Source: Rubrivivax sp.
GTDB taxonomy: Bacteria > Pseudomonadota > Gammaproteobacteria > Burkholderiales > Burkholderiaceae_C
DNA length: 57,792 bases
NCBI GenBank assembly: GCA_021298085.1
Contig: JAJTDE010000010.1
Coordinates: 1 to 57,792 of the forward strand
Reading direction: 5' to 3'
How positions within the stretch are numbered: position 1 is the first letter of the stretch; each line of letters begins with the position of its first letter. Position numbers and translations under genes: made by a program. Below the pieces are notes generated by a model. That model saw only the letters and a program-made list of their open reading frames with translations. It ran no database searches and was not told the DNA's origin. Of the stretch, positions 25,799 through 36,808 are shown in pieces.

Positions 25799-27325
25799 TC
25801 AGCGGGCCGGTGTGGGCGCGGCGGCCACCGCCGCCGTGGCCTGCCAGCCACCGCCCAGCGCCCGGTACAGGGCGATCCAGGCGGCCACCCGCTCGCGCTG
25901 CAGCTCAATGAAGGCGCTGCGTGCGGCCACCGCCGTGCGCCGGGCGTCCTCGAGCTCGAAGATGCTGGAGATGCCACCCTTGTAGCGCGACTCAGCCGCC
26001 TTGAACGAGGCTTCGTAGCCTTCCATGGCGGTCTGCGCATCGGCCTGGCGGTCTGCGGCGCTGCGCAGCTGCACCAGCGCGTCTTCCACCTCACGCACCG
26101 CCACACGGGTGCGCGCCTGGTAGACGGCCACGGCCTCGTCATAGGCCGAACGGGCGGCCGTCACGTTGGCGCGGCGGATGCCGGCATCAAAGACCGGGAA
26201 GGTGACCTGCAGGGGCCCGAGGCTCCAGGTCTCGCCGCTGCGCGATACGCCATCGGCCCTGACACCCATGAAGCCGAGCGCACCACTGAGGCTCACCCGC
26301 GGAAAGCGGCGCGCCTCGGTGAGCTTCACATCGGCGGCGGCGGCCGTGACCGCGGCGGCGGCCTCGGTCAGGTCGGGGCGCTGGGCCAGCAGCTGCGCCG
26401 GCAGGCTGGCCAAGCTGAACGCGGCCGGCTGCGGCAGCTGGGCTGTGCGTTCAGCCAAGGCACGCCGCAGCGCGGCTTCGTCCTCGGCACTCAGGGACAC
26501 CAGCGCCTTCACCAGACTGTCGCACTGCGCCCGCTGGGCCACCGTCTGCGCGCGGCCTTGCGCCGCGCTGGCCCGTGCCTGGGCCGCGGCCGCCGGCGGC
26601 GTGAGGCCCGCCTGGGCGCTGCGGTCGGTCACACGGGCTGTCTCGGCACGCGATTGCGCGTCGATGTCCAGCTGCTGCACCTGCGCTTCGCAGGCCCTCA
26701 GTTGCAGGTAGGTGGACGCCGTCTCGGCCGCCACGGCCACACGGGCGCTGTGCCAGGCGGCCTGTGCACCATCCAGGCGGGCCAGCCCGGCTTGATCACC
26801 GGCGCGTACCGCACCAAAGAGGTCAATCTCCCAGCTGGACTGAAACGCGAGTTGGGCCACAGACGCCCGCGGCACCCCGGCCTCACCCTTGCCGGTGCTG
26901 GCACTGCCCACGGCATCTACCAGTGGCAGGCGCGCCGCCGAGGCGGCCACACTCGATGCCCGCGCCTGCTCGATGCGACTGCGCGCGCTGGCCAGCGTGG
27001 GGCTGACCGTCTGGGCGGCCGTCTGCAGGCGCAGCAGCACCGGGTCGTTGAACTGCTGCCACCACTGCAGCAGGTCGGTCGGCTGGCCCTGATGGGGCAC
27101 CGGCGCCTGCCACTGCAAGGGCGTGCCCGGCGCAGCGGCGGCTGCGGGCTTGCTGGCGGCTTCGGCGGGCTTGTCAGCCCCCCAGCCGGGTAACGATGGC
27201 AGCGATGGCAAGCTGACGCAGGCGCTCAGCAAGGCCGCAGCGCCCACAGCGCCGGATACCCCTGCAACACGCCGCAGGGGCGCGGCCGGCGGTGTGAACA
27301 AATGATGGTGTGTCAGACGATTCAT
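25799..27325 (-). CDS. Outer-membrane efflux lipoprotein (NodT/TolC family)
   Basis: This 508-residue outer-membrane factor forms the exit duct of a tripartite efflux system. A lipobox LLSAC places the acylated cysteine at residue 36. Two long alpha-helical repeats follow, with family motifs such as VSPTLASARSRIEQARA, SSWEIDLFGAVRAG, LLAQRPDLTEAAAAVTAA and RYKGGISSIFELEDARRT. It lies upstream of the adaptor and pump genes but is separated from them by 133 bases with an operator-like dyad. Its ATG overlaps the stop of the pilL-like kinase gene by four bases, an unusual partner. Confidence 0.93.
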   Translation of the reverse strand: MNRLTHHHLFTPPAAPLRRVAGVSGAVGAAALLSACVSLPSLPSLPGWGADKPAEAASKPAAAAAPGTPLQWQAPVPHQGQPTDLLQWWQQFNDPVLLRLQTAAQTVSPTLASARSRIEQARASSVAASAARLPLVDAVGSASTGKGEAGVPRASVAQLAFQSSWEIDLFGAVRAGDQAGLARLDGAQAAWHSARVAVAAETASTYLQLRACEAQVQQLDIDAQSRAETARVTDRSAQAGLTPPAAAAQARASAAQGRAQTVAQRAQCDSLVKALVSLSAEDEAALRRALAERTAQLPQPAAFSLASLPAQLLAQRPDLTEAAAAVTAAAADVKLTEARRFPRVSLSGALGFMGVRADGVSRSGETWSLGPLQVTFPVFDAGIRRANVTAARSAYDEAVAVYQARTRVAVREVEDALVQLRSAADRQADAQTAMEGYEASFKAAESRYKGGISSIFELEDARRTAVAARSAFIELQRERVAAWIALYRALGGGWQATAAVAAAPTPAR

Positions 27326-30300
27326 CCCGGGTTCACCTCTGGCCGGGCCAGGCGGGCCACGACCGACAACAGTTCTTCCTCGCCATAGGGCTTGCCCAGG
27401 TAGTGGCGAACGCCCAACTCTCTTGCATAGTCGCGGTGCTTCTGCGCAATGCGCGACGTGATCATGATCACCGGCAGGTCGGCCGTGGTGGGTTCGGCGC
27501 GCAGCTGGCGCAGCAGGTCAAAGCCATCCATGCGCGGCATCTCGATGTCGCTGAGGACGACACGGGGCCGTTCCTCGGCGATGCGCTCCAGGGCTTCCTG
27601 TCCGTCCTTGGCGGTGTGCACACGGTAGCCTTCACGCAGCAGCAGCCGCTGCGTGATGCGCCTGACGGTGAGCGAGTCGTCCACCACCAGCACCAGCGGC
27701 GCTGGCACAGCGGCCGCGCTCTCTACTACCAGCGGTGTGCCCGGCGGGTGCTCGGCCAGCAGCGCCTCGACCCGACGGCGAGCCGGCGCACCCCAACGTG
27801 CAGCCAGCGCCACCGGGTTGTAGATCGCCGCGATCTGCCCGGAAGCCAGCAGGGTGATGCCAGCCAGGCCAGGCAGACGCGCCAGCTGCGGGCCGAGGTT
27901 CTTGACCACCACCTCGGCGTGGCCCAGCACCTCGTCGACATGGATGGCCACCCGCTGGGCCGCGCTGCGCACGATCACCACCGGCACCTGGCGCCCGCTG
28001 GCGGCACCGGCGGGTTCAGCCCCCAGCAATGCGGCCAGCCAGTGAAACGGCACGGACTCGTTGACCAGCGGCCAGGTCCCCTCACGGTACGCCGCCTCGA
28101 CGGCCGCAGCGGTCTCGCGGCGCACACTCTCGATGAGGTTGGTCGGCACGGCAATGCGCCGGTCGCCACAGCGCAGCATCAACACCTGGGTCACCGCGGT
28201 CGTCAGCGGCAGCACCATCCGGAAACGCGTGCCCTCGCCAGACCGTGTCTCCGTCTGGATACGACCACCCAGGGCCTGCACCTCGGAGCGCACCACATCC
28301 ATGCCCACACCGCGCCCGGCCAACTCTGTCACCTGGGACATCGTGGTGAAACCGGGCACAAAGATCAGCTCCGCCAGCGCGTCGTCGCTGAGTGCATCGG
28401 GGGCGCTGGCAAAACCGCCAGCGGCCGCCTGTTCGCGGATGCGCGGCAGGTCCAGGCCGGCGCCATCGTCGCTGAACTCGATGGAGACCTCGTTGCCTTC
28501 CGGCGCCAGCTGAATGCGGATCAACCCGGCCGGGTCCTTGCCCTTGGCCTGACGCTGCTCCGGGGTCTCGATGCCGTGCGCCACGGCGTTGCGCAACAGG
28601 TGCTCAAACGGCGCCGTCATGCGCTCCAGCACGCCACGGTCGATCTCGATGGAGCCGCCAACGATGTCCAGTCTCACCTGCTTGCCGGCTTCGCGGCTGC
28701 TCTGCCTCACGATGCGGTAGAGCCTGTCCGACAAGGACTCGAACTCCACCATCCGGGTGCGCATCAGGTCGTCCTGCAGCGAGCGCAGCAGCCGGCCCTG
28801 CAAGGCCACCTGGTCTTCACCCGATTGAAGGGCCCGCTGCAGGCTGCGCTGCACCGTGGCCACGTCGTTGACCGACTCGGCCATCATCCGCGTGAGCTCC
28901 TGCACGCGGGTGTAGCGGTCCATCTCCAGCGGATCAAACTCCACCGAGGCAGCCTTGGCCGCTTCCATGCGCGAGATGATCTGCACCTCGGCCTGCACCT
29001 CGACATCGCGCAGCTGCCGGCGCAGGCGCTCGAGGTTGTCGTTCAAGTCCGCCAAGCTGGTCTTGACCTGCGACAGGTCGGTCTCGAGGCGGGTACGGGC
29101 AATGCTGGTCTCACCGGCATGGTTGACAAGCCGGTCCAGCAGGGTCGAACGCACCCGCACCGCGCTGAACGTGGCAGCCAGGCTGCTCTTGCGCTGTGCG
29201 GCGGCCAGCATGCCGCGCTCGTCCATCGCCGCCGCCTGTTCGGCGGCCACCAGTGCCGCCCACGACAGGCCAAGGCCATCGCTGAGCGCCGCAGACTGGC
29301 TGTTCGGGTGGGCCGGCTCTGTCCGATCGACTGGCAAACGCTCCAAGGCAGCGGCCGCAGACGCCTGGAACGCCGGCACGTCCTGCGCTGCTGACGTTGC
29401 CGCGTCAGCGGCTGGCTCTACCCCGACGGTCAGCACCGGCAGGGGGGGCTCGGCCACGGCATCGCGCAGTGCCTGGTAGGCCGCTTCCAGTGCGTCCACG
29501 CGCCACAACAGGCTTTCGACGTCGGCCGCGGTGATGGAAGGCTCGGCCGAGAACTGCTCGACGGTGGACTCCAGCCGGTGCGCCAGCTCGCCGACCCGCA
29601 TCGCGCCGGCCAGACGGGCCGCACCCTTCAGGGTGTGCAAGGTGCGCATGCAGGCGGCGCTGGCGGCGCGGTCCTGCGGTTGGCGCGCCCAGGCACGCAT
29701 CTGCGCCTGCAGCTGCGGCAGGTGTTGCTCGGCTTCCTCGGCAAAGGCCTGCAGCAGCTCGGCATCGATCTGGTCTTCGAGGTCGATGTCATCGTCGCTG
29801 CGCAGCACCGCGCGCGATGCGGCGGACGCGGGGGCCACCGGCTGGCGTGGCACCGGCAGGTAAGCCTCGAGGCGTTGCCACAGGCCAGCCTTGGCGTCGA
29901 CAAGGAAGCCGGCCGCAAACTGGTGCAGCATGCGCCGCAGATCGGTGGCGCACTCGGTGAAGAGCGCCGCTTCATCACCCTGAAGGGCCAGCGCCTCGCG
30001 GCTGCGCTGCAGCGCGTGTTCAAGGGCCCGCGCCAGTGACGACAGCTCGGCGTAACCCACGGTGGCCGAGCTGCCCGCCAGCGAATGCGCCAGCACACCG
30101 GCCTCTTCGGGCGGCGCGTCGCGCTGCTCGTCCAGGCTCCATTCGGCCAATGCCGTGGCCAGGCGTCGCGAGAGTTCATCTGCCTCGTTGAGGAAGATGT
30201 TGAACATCGCGATGTCGATGCGCAACGGGCCCACCACCTTGACGGGTTCGTCGAGCGCCGGCTGAAGTGCCGGCTGAAGCGCGGGCTCGGCTTCTGGCGG

Positions 30301-32750
30301 CGGCACGGTGGCCACGTCGGGTGCGGGCGTGGGAGCCGCCTGCGCCGGCAGCGACAGCACCAGCCACTGGCGGTGCTGCCGCATGGCGTCGGCACTGCGC
30401 ACCACGGGCTCCGGACGATGGCCACGTTCGGCGCGCTGCGCCACCGCCTGCGCCCAGTCGGCGAGGTAGTCCAGCAGCTGCGCGGTCAACCCAGCCAGGC
30501 TGTCATCCATCTGGGGCGCCTGTGCCAGGCGCGCGTTGTAGAGCTGCTCGCAGGCCCAGGCGGCCTCGCCGAAGGCGGTCAGCCCCACCATCCGCGAACT
30601 GCCCTTGAGCGTGTGAAAACTGCGCCGCACGGCCGTCATCGGGCTGACGTCCAGCAGCGGGTCTCGCCCGGCTCGGCTCAGCTCAGCCAGGGCCGCACGG
30701 GCCTCGGCGATCACTTCGGCCGCCTCTTCCAGGAAGACGGCGAGCATGTCATCGCCGTCATCGGCCGTGACCGCGGCAGGAGCGGGTGCGGGTGCGGGTA
30801 CGCTGGGTGCCACAGCTGCCGGAGACTCGACTGGCGGCACCGCTGGCGCAATCGGGAATGCGGGCGCCAGCGGCTGGGCAGCGGCCTGCGTGGGCGGTGG
30901 GGCGTCACCATCGAGGGCCGTGTGGGCACCTGGCAAGGACTCCGCGAAGGCCGGCTCGTCGGCCCGCCGGGGCATCAGCGTCTGCAGGCGTCCCGATGCC
31001 ACGTCGAACGCAAACATCAAACGGGCCAGCAATGGCTGAACCGCCAGGATGTCGACCACAAATCCCAGTGCGCCGAGGTTGTCGGCCAGACGGTTCAGCA
31101 GCAGCTGATCGCGCTGCGCAGCCTCCGGGCCGACGGCGGCTGCATGGGCGAGCTGGTCCAGGTCGGCACGCATGCGTTCCGTGGCGGCGGTGGCCGGCTC
31201 AAGGCCAAGCACCGACAGTACACCGCGCAGGTGTCCGAGCAGCCCAGGGACAGGCTGCAGCAGGCTGCGCTGTGCAGGGTCACGGCAGTACTGGTCGAGC
31301 AGGCGCTCCACCTCCGCGAGCGACGTGCGCAATTCGGTGACCACCGTGCCCAGCGTCTGCTGCTCGCTGGCGCGGCGATAGACCTCCTCCATCCAGGCCT
31401 CGGGCGGCTGCATGGCCGCCCCACCCTGGACCGCATCGATGCGGCAGGCCAGGCTGAGCATGCGTGTGCCCCAGGCCGTGTGTGCCCAGTCGCCGTCGTC
31501 CAGCGCGGCCTCGACGGACAACAGGGCAGTGGCACCTCCATCGCCAGCGGCGGGGGCGTGACACGCGACGGTGTCAGCGACGCCGCAGCACGCTGCAGCG
31601 CGGCGCCCAGCTCAGCCCCGTTGGCAAACAGGGCCTGCAGCGAGTCCTGCAGCAGCGCAAAGCTGTCACGGATGGCGGACCAGCGCAGGCCTTCAGGCCC
31701 AGCCACCGTGGCCCAGGCGTCGCGGGCGGTGGCCGCGCGCTTGCGCGCCTGTGCCACTACCGCAGGGTCTACCTGGCCTTCGGGGCGGTCTTCGTAGTCG
31801 GGCGGGCTCTGACGTTCCAGTCCATAGGCTTGCCGCACCGCGCGCAGGCGCGGCACCGGCAGGGTTTCCCCCGGGTCCAGCGCGCGGGCACAGAAAAACA
31901 GCATGTCCAGCGCCAGCCGCTCGGTGGCCTCACCCGGCTTGATGCCGCTGCGCGCCACCGCCAGCAGACGCGGCGCGGTGCGTTTCACATAGGCATCCCA
32001 GCGCAACAGCCCTTGCGCCTGCGCCTCGAAGAAACCGGCCGCCAGGCGCCACAGCGTGGCCACACGGCCCTTGGCGTCAGCGCCCAGGGTGGCGCAGAGG
32101 TCGCTCATGCGGCGCAGCGTGGCGCGGTCTGGCGCGCGCATCAGCCGCAGCACCAGGCGCTCCATGGCGTCGCGGGCCTGCGCTTCCGACAGCGCCACCT
32201 CCAACCCGCCTTCACGGGTGATGGTGCGCCAGCGCCACTCGGCCTCCCAGAGGTCGGCCGGGTGGATGCGCTCGGCACCCGCACACTCCAGCAGCCCACG
32301 GTAGTGCGGGAACAGGCTGACGGCGCTGACGGGCCGACCCAGCGTCAGCCGGTTGAGCGCGGCGGACAGCGCGGCCCAGGCGGCGTCCATCGCGCCCAGG
32401 CGTTCGGCCGTCAGCAGCGCTGGTCGCTCGGCCATCCTCTGGACCGCCTGCTCACCAGCACGCACCACACGCGCAGCCACCGGCAAGCCCACCAGTTCGA
32501 GTGCGCCGGCCGCCTGGTGCAGGTGCGTGCGCGCGGCACGCAGCACCCCTGGGTCGACACGGTCGACGTCAGAACCGCTCAGGGCCTGGGCCTCTCGCAG
32601 GTGGCGTTGCAAGGCCTTCTGCGACGCCTCCAGGGAGCGCCTGACTTCTTCCTGGACCCAAGTCAGGGCGCGCACGTCACTCGCCGAGGTCTCCTGGGGC
32701 ACACCGCCAAGGCGCGCTGTCGAAGTGTCGCTGGCCGCCGTCATCGTCAC
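27322..32750 (-). pseudogene. pilL: Pil-Chp CheA-like hybrid histidine kinase (PilL/ChpA), broken by a one-base frameshift
   Basis: This kinase controls type IV pili through PilG and PilH. Two frames are needed to read it: 32750 to about 31533, then about 31531 to 27322. Adding one base next to 31532/31533 turns the junction into EVATALLSVEAAL, a normal family sequence, and gives 1809 residues. Three canonical Hpt histidines are then His713 (FHTLKGS), His889 (AHSLAGS) and His1039 (LHTLKGA). Weaker Hpt-like regions lie N-terminally. A CheA dimerisation/HATPase part follows (HLLRNAVAHG, DDGAGLDL, GRGVGMDVVRSEV), then a CheW-like domain and a REC domain with Asp1735. Without correction the first frame ends at 31095, giving 551 residues. 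No slippery heptamer is seen, so sequencing error or real mutation is likelier than programmed frameshifting. Confidence 0.88.
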
Positions 32751-35080
32751 TGCACCTTGAAGCGGGCCACGGAAGCCCGCAGTTCTTCAGCGGTGCGCGA
32801 GAGTTCGCGAACCACCTGCGCCGTCGATTGGGTGCCATCCGACATCTGCTCCGTCACGGCGAAAATGTGCTGGATGTTGGTGGCCACCACGTTGGCCGAT
32901 GTCGCCTCGCGCAGCGCGCGTGCGGAGATGGTTTCGATCAAGGCCGCCAGTTCGCGTGTCACCCGGTCAATGTCCTGCAGTGCACCGCCGGCAGCGTCGC
33001 TCAGGCGCGCGCCCTCCACCACGCCCAGCGTCGAGCGCTCCATCGCACCCACTGCGTCCTGCGTGTCGGTCTGGATGGCTCGCACCAGGGCGGAAATCTG
33101 CCGCGTGGCGTCGGCCGAGCGTTCAGCGAGCCGCTGCACTTCCTCGGCCACGGTCGTGAACCCGCGCCCCGCCTCACCGGCGGACGCGGCCTGGATGGCC
33201 GCATTCAGCGCCAGCACGTTGGTCTGCTCGGTGATGTCGGAAATCAGGTCGGTGATCTCGCCGATCTCCTGGGACGACTCACCCAGCCGCTTGATGCGCT
33301 TGGACGTGTCCTGGATCTGCTCGCGGATGGCGTTCATGCCGCCAATGGTGTTCTGCACCGCGTGCAGGCCACTGCCGGCGGCCTGCAGCGAGTGACGCGC
33401 CACCTCGGCACAACGCTGCGCGGCGGTGGAGACCTCGTTGATGTTGCCGGCCATCTGCAGCACCTGCTCCCCGGTGTCGCGGATCTCGTGCAGTTGCTCA
33501 CCGGAGGCAGCCAGCAGCTCGGTCGAGGTGTGTTCAACCTGCTGCGTGGTGCGCGTCACGCGCTGCACCGTCAGCTGAACCTGCGACACCAGCGAGCGCA
33601 GTTCCTCCACCGTGTAGTTGACGGAATCGGCAATCGCACCGGTGATGTCTTCGGTGACCGTGGCCTGCTGGGTCAGGTCGCCCTCGGCGACGGTCTGCAG
33701 CTCGTTCATCAGGCGCAGGATGGCCGCCTGGTTGGCGTCGTTGACCCGTTTGGCCTCGCGCTCCTGGCGCTCGGCCTCGGCCCGCTGGAACTCGGCTTCG
33801 CGAGAGCGGTGCATCTGCTCGATCACGAACAGGCGCAGCAAGCCGGCGGCGCCCAGCAGCAGCAGCAGCGTCGACAGTGACAGCCCCACCGCATGGGGCC
33901 AGCCGAAGCCGCTGCCCGAGGCCACCTGGCCATGCAGCCTGTCCAGGCCGGTGCGCAGCGATTCGGCGTCACGCAGGATGCTGGCCTGCGCCTGTCGAGC
34001 AGCCACCAGGCCGGGGACGTGGTCGAGGATGGCCGAGGCCTCGCGCTTCATCTGGGCATGCTGGGCCTGCAGCGCCTTGATGCGCTCGGCGAGAACCGGG
34101 TCGCGCGTGCCGGGCAGCCGAAGTTCACTGCTGCCACTGAGCAGGCCATCGGTCAGCGCCTTGAACTCGGCCAGATCACGTCCCAACCACTGCACGGAAT
34201 CGGCGCGGCCGCCCACCGGCGCCACAAACTCGCCCAGGTGCTGCGAGATGCGCTGCGTGAGCACCGTCAGCGTGGCGGCGGCCGACAGCTCCGCGGCACT
34301 GGTATTGCCTTCCAGCTTCTGCATCAGCAGGGCCTGCAGCGTCTGCAGCATCTGGGTAGACTGTCGGTAGACCGACTGCAGCGCCTGGCCCGTCTGCGCC
34401 AGCTGGGGCTGCTGCTGGACGATGACGTCAGCCTGCTGCTGCACACGCTCGGCCAGCTCCAGCAGCGGCTGCACCGCATCGGCAAAGGCCGGGTCCGGGC
34501 CCAGCAACTGGCCCTCACCCAACTTGAGCGCGCGCAGGCTGCGGCTGAGCACCTGGCTGCCTTCACGCAGCTCGGCAAAGGCCGGCGCTGCACCCAGCAA
34601 GGCCTGCGTCGACGCCTTGGCCACACGCTGGCCCTGCGTCTGGGCGTGGCCCAGTTCGCGCAGCTGTTCGGCACCCACCTGGCCAGAACGCACACCGACG
34701 GTCACCACCAGCACCAGCAGCAGGAAGCCCAGCACCAGGGCCGCCAGCAGCGTGTGCTGTTGGCGGGCCAGCGGCAGGTGCCCGATCCAGGGGAGGCGGC
34801 CGGGTGGCGCCGACTGGCGGCGCTGGACCTCGCCGCCGCTGCGGCTGTCGCCAAAGGCGCTGGCCAGCCCTGACGGCGGCGCGTCAGAGACGATCGAGGA
34901 ATCCGACGGCAGTGCGCTCAATGGGCCCCTGAGGGCCTGCGGCCCGAACCCCGACGGCACTGACCTGGCCGGGGCAGGCAAACCCCGCGGAGCGACCGCG
35001 GGGACACCCGCTGCCGACGGCGCCATGGGCCTTGGGGGTGCCGCACGAGGCCGGCTCCATAGGCGGTCGATCAGGCCCAT
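32747..35080 (-). CDS. pilJ: Type IV pilus methyl-accepting chemotaxis protein PilJ
   Basis: This 777-residue inner-membrane chemoreceptor feeds the Pil-Chp kinase. An unusually long proline/serine-rich cytoplasmic N-terminus (about 108 residues) precedes a first membrane helix (about 109-131). A PilJ-type periplasmic helical sensor domain follows, then a second helix near 400-425, a HAMP-like region and the signalling domain. The signalling hairpin [20 protein letters not shown] and [19 protein letters not shown] are diagnostic. It overlaps the pilI stop by ten bases and the kinase start (GTGA) by four. Confidence 0.95.
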   Translation of the reverse strand: MGLIDRLWSRPRAAPPRPMAPSAAGVPAVAPRGLPAPARSVPSGFGPQALRGPLSALPSDSSIVSDAPPSGLASAFGDSRSGGEVQRRQSAPPGRLPWIGHLPLARQQHTLLAALVLGFLLLVLVVTVGVRSGQVGAEQLRELGHAQTQGQRVAKASTQALLGAAPAFAELREGSQVLSRSLRALKLGEGQLLGPDPAFADAVQPLLELAERVQQQADVIVQQQPQLAQTGQALQSVYRQSTQMLQTLQALLMQKLEGNTSAAELSAAATLTVLTQRISQHLGEFVAPVGGRADSVQWLGRDLAEFKALTDGLLSGSSELRLPGTRDPVLAERIKALQAQHAQMKREASAILDHVPGLVAARQAQASILRDAESLRTGLDRLHGQVASGSGFGWPHAVGLSLSTLLLLLGAAGLLRLFVIEQMHRSREAEFQRAEAERQEREAKRVNDANQAAILRLMNELQTVAEGDLTQQATVTEDITGAIADSVNYTVEELRSLVSQVQLTVQRVTRTTQQVEHTSTELLAASGEQLHEIRDTGEQVLQMAGNINEVSTAAQRCAEVARHSLQAAGSGLHAVQNTIGGMNAIREQIQDTSKRIKRLGESSQEIGEITDLISDITEQTNVLALNAAIQAASAGEAGRGFTTVAEEVQRLAERSADATRQISALVRAIQTDTQDAVGAMERSTLGVVEGARLSDAAGGALQDIDRVTRELAALIETISARALREATSANVVATNIQHIFAVTEQMSDGTQSTAQVVRELSRTAEELRASVARFKVQ

Positions 35081-35724
35081 GCCGCGCCTTGAGCCGCTTC
35101 AGCGGCATTGAGGCTGGCGACCTCGCCGATGGCCAGAAAGGCCTCGCTGGCGACCAGGCGCTCAAGGTCGAGCTCCTGCCACAGGCGGCCCTGGCCATCA
35201 CGCCAGACGCCCGCGGCAAAGCTGGGGCACGGACCGGCCTGTGGCACCGGCTGCATGCTGTCGTCCATGCGCCGCAAGCCGCAAAGGTTGTCCACCCTCA
35301 GTGCGCAGAGCGCCCGCAGCTCCGGGTTGACGGCCAGCAGACGGCCTGCATGGCGAGCACGGGCGTGGTCAACCGGCGTTGCCTGCACAGCCCCAGGCAC
35401 CGACAAGGGCATTGGGGAGCCTGCGCCGCCACCCTGGCCACCACCGACGGCCGGCACGGCGCTCGGCAGGCCCAGGAATGCAGCCAGGTCCACGACACCG
35501 TGCAGGCCTCCGCGCAGATTGGCCACACCGAGGAACCAGGGCTTGGTGTGGGCGACCGGAAGCACTTCGGTCAGCGGAAAGATTTCGCCGGCCTGCGGCA
35601 GCGGCAGCAGGAAACCCAGGCCACCGGCTTCGACAGCCAGCCAGGCGCGGGCCGCGGCAAGGCCTGCCACCGTGCGAGGCACGGGTGTGCTGCTGGGAGG
35701 ACTTTCAGGTGCGGGCAATGTCAT
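35071..35724 (-). CDS. pilI: CheW-like adaptor PilI
   Basis: This 217-residue CheW-domain protein should couple receptor PilJ to the PilL kinase. Recognisable parts are [22 protein letters not shown], followed by the CheW signature region [24 protein letters not shown] later segment [16 protein letters not shown] and a final [12 protein letters not shown] are also typical. The start at 35724 overlaps the pilH stop as TGATG. A glycine/alanine-rich insert ([10 protein letters not shown]) near the middle lengthens it compared with plain CheW. Confidence 0.92.
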   Translation of the reverse strand: MTLPAPESPPSSTPVPRTVAGLAAARAWLAVEAGGLGFLLPLPQAGEIFPLTEVLPVAHTKPWFLGVANLRGGLHGVVDLAAFLGLPSAVPAVGGGQGGGAGSPMPLSVPGAVQATPVDHARARHAGRLLAVNPELRALCALRVDNLCGLRRMDDSMQPVPQAGPCPSFAAGVWRDGQGRLWQELDLERLVASEAFLAIGEVASLNAAEAAQGAAWA

Positions 35725-36089
35725 CAGGACAGCGCCAGGATCTTGGCGATCAATTCTTCGCCGTTGACGGGTTTGACGATGTAGTCGCGCGCCCCTTGCC
35801 GCAATCCCCAGATGCGATCGGTTTCCTGGTTCTTGCTGGTGCACATGATCACTGGCACATCGGCGAAGCGCGCATCACGGGTGATCGAGCGGGTGAGCTG
35901 GTAGCCGTTCTGACCCGGCATGACCACGTCCATCAGGATCAGGTCGGGCTTGTCCTCGTGCAGCCGACTCATGGCTTCGGTGCCGTTTTCCGCGGTGCGC
36001 ACCGCAAAGCCCCGGCGTGTCAGCAGACTCGCCATGTGGTGCAGTTCGGTCTTGGAATCGTCAACCAGCAGGATCTTGCGGATGGCCAT
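35724..36089 (-). CDS. pilH: Single-domain response regulator PilH
   Basis: This 121-residue stand-alone receiver has acidic pocket residues in LLVDDSK, phospho-acceptor Asp54 in LILMDVVMPGQNGYQ, the switch threonine/serine in IMCTSK, and the conserved lysine in YIVKPV. In Pseudomonas PilH acts as a phosphate sink or promotes pilus retraction downstream of ChpA. Its place between pilG and pilI supports the same role. The gap from pilG is 65 bases. Confidence 0.95.
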   Translation of the reverse strand: MAIRKILLVDDSKTELHHMASLLTRRGFAVRTAENGTEAMSRLHEDKPDLILMDVVMPGQNGYQLTRSITRDARFADVPVIMCTSKNQETDRIWGLRQGARDYIVKPVNGEELIAKILALS

Positions 36090-36154
36090 GCGCAGCAGGT
36101 GGCGTGAACGTGGTGAATGACGACAGGCTGAAGGAGCGACGGCGCGCCGAGGCG

Positions 36155-36556
36155 TCAGACGCCTGGCGCGGATGCGCCCCCCCGGAAAGTGGCCACGGCT
36201 CGCAGCAGTTGATCGCGCGTGAAGGGTTTGGTGAGGTATTCCTCGCTGCCGGCCAGCCGACCCCGCGCCTTGTCGAACAGGCCATCCTTGCTGGACAGCA
36301 TGATCACAGGAACCCGAGAAAACCGGGGGTTGCGCTTGATGATGGCACAGGTCTGGTAGCCATCCAGACGCGGCATGAGGATGTCGCAGAAGATGAGGTC
36401 AGGCTCATGGTCATTGACCTTGGACAGGGCGTCAAAGCCGTCTTCGGCCAGCAGCACTTCGTGCCCACCCTGGCGCAAGAAGATCTCCGCACTGCGCCGG
36501 ATGGTGTTGCTGTCGTCAATGACCAGCACTCTCGTGGCTGGCGGGGTGTCGCTCAT
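36155..36556 (-). CDS. pilG: Single-domain response regulator PilG
   Basis: This 133-residue receiver has VLVIDDSNTIRRSAEIFL, Asp58 in LIFCDILMPRLDGYQ, VIMLSSKDGLFDKARGR and YLTKPFTRDQLL. This pattern is typical of PilG, the output regulator that promotes pilus extension and cAMP signalling in Pseudomonas. The ATG at 36556 is preceded by AGGG at suitable spacing; an in-frame start 13 codons upstream is less likely. It is the first gene of the pil cluster, just downstream of the rubredoxin gene on the same strand. Confidence 0.95.
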   Translation of the reverse strand: MSDTPPATRVLVIDDSNTIRRSAEIFLRQGGHEVLLAEDGFDALSKVNDHEPDLIFCDILMPRLDGYQTCAIIKRNPRFSRVPVIMLSSKDGLFDKARGRLAGSEEYLTKPFTRDQLLRAVATFRGGASAPGV

Positions 36557-36615
36557 ATCAACCCTGCACTCCAACGCTGCACCACAGGCGCCCATGCGTT
36601 GGCCGTGGTGCTGGG

Positions 36616-36789
36616 TCAGATCTGGACCATTTCAAAATCTTCCTTGCGCGCGCCGCACTCGGGACATGTCCAGTTCATCGGCACATCGGCCCAGGCTGTG
36701 CCTGGGTCGATGCCGTGTTCGGTGTCACCCGCGGCCTCGTCATAGATCCAGCCACAAATCAGACACATCCAGGTTTTAGCTTCGCTCAC
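36616..36789 (-). CDS. rubA: Rubredoxin
   Basis: This is a small iron electron carrier of 57 residues. Iron ligands are Cys9 and Cys12 (MCLICGWIYDEA) and Cys42 and Cys45 (TCPECGARKEDFEMV). GTG at 36789 gives the usual family length (MSEAKTWMCL). It is followed by the pil cluster, as in many Burkholderiales, and is divergent from the thiD-like gene. A TACAAT hexamer 35 to 40 bases upstream of the start could be its -10 element. Confidence 0.95.
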   Translation of the reverse strand: MSEAKTWMCLICGWIYDEAAGDTEHGIDPGTAWADVPMNWTCPECGARKEDFEMVQI

Positions 36790-36808
36790 GTCAGCAGACT
36801 TCGGATCA

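Noticed and set aside
27310..29394. Long open frame on the plus strand opposite the pilL kinase gene
   Set aside because: It is a His/Arg/Gln-rich shadow of the kinase coding strand, typical of high-GC genomes, without domain similarity.
31520..31545. Programmed ribosomal frameshift in pilL
   Set aside because: There is no slippery heptamer, internal Shine-Dalgarno or obvious pseudoknot at the junction; a missing base explains the data more simply.
30085..31797. Plus-strand open frame of about 570 codons spanning the kinase frameshift
   Set aside because: It lies opposite conserved Hpt and linker coding sequence and has no motif of its own.
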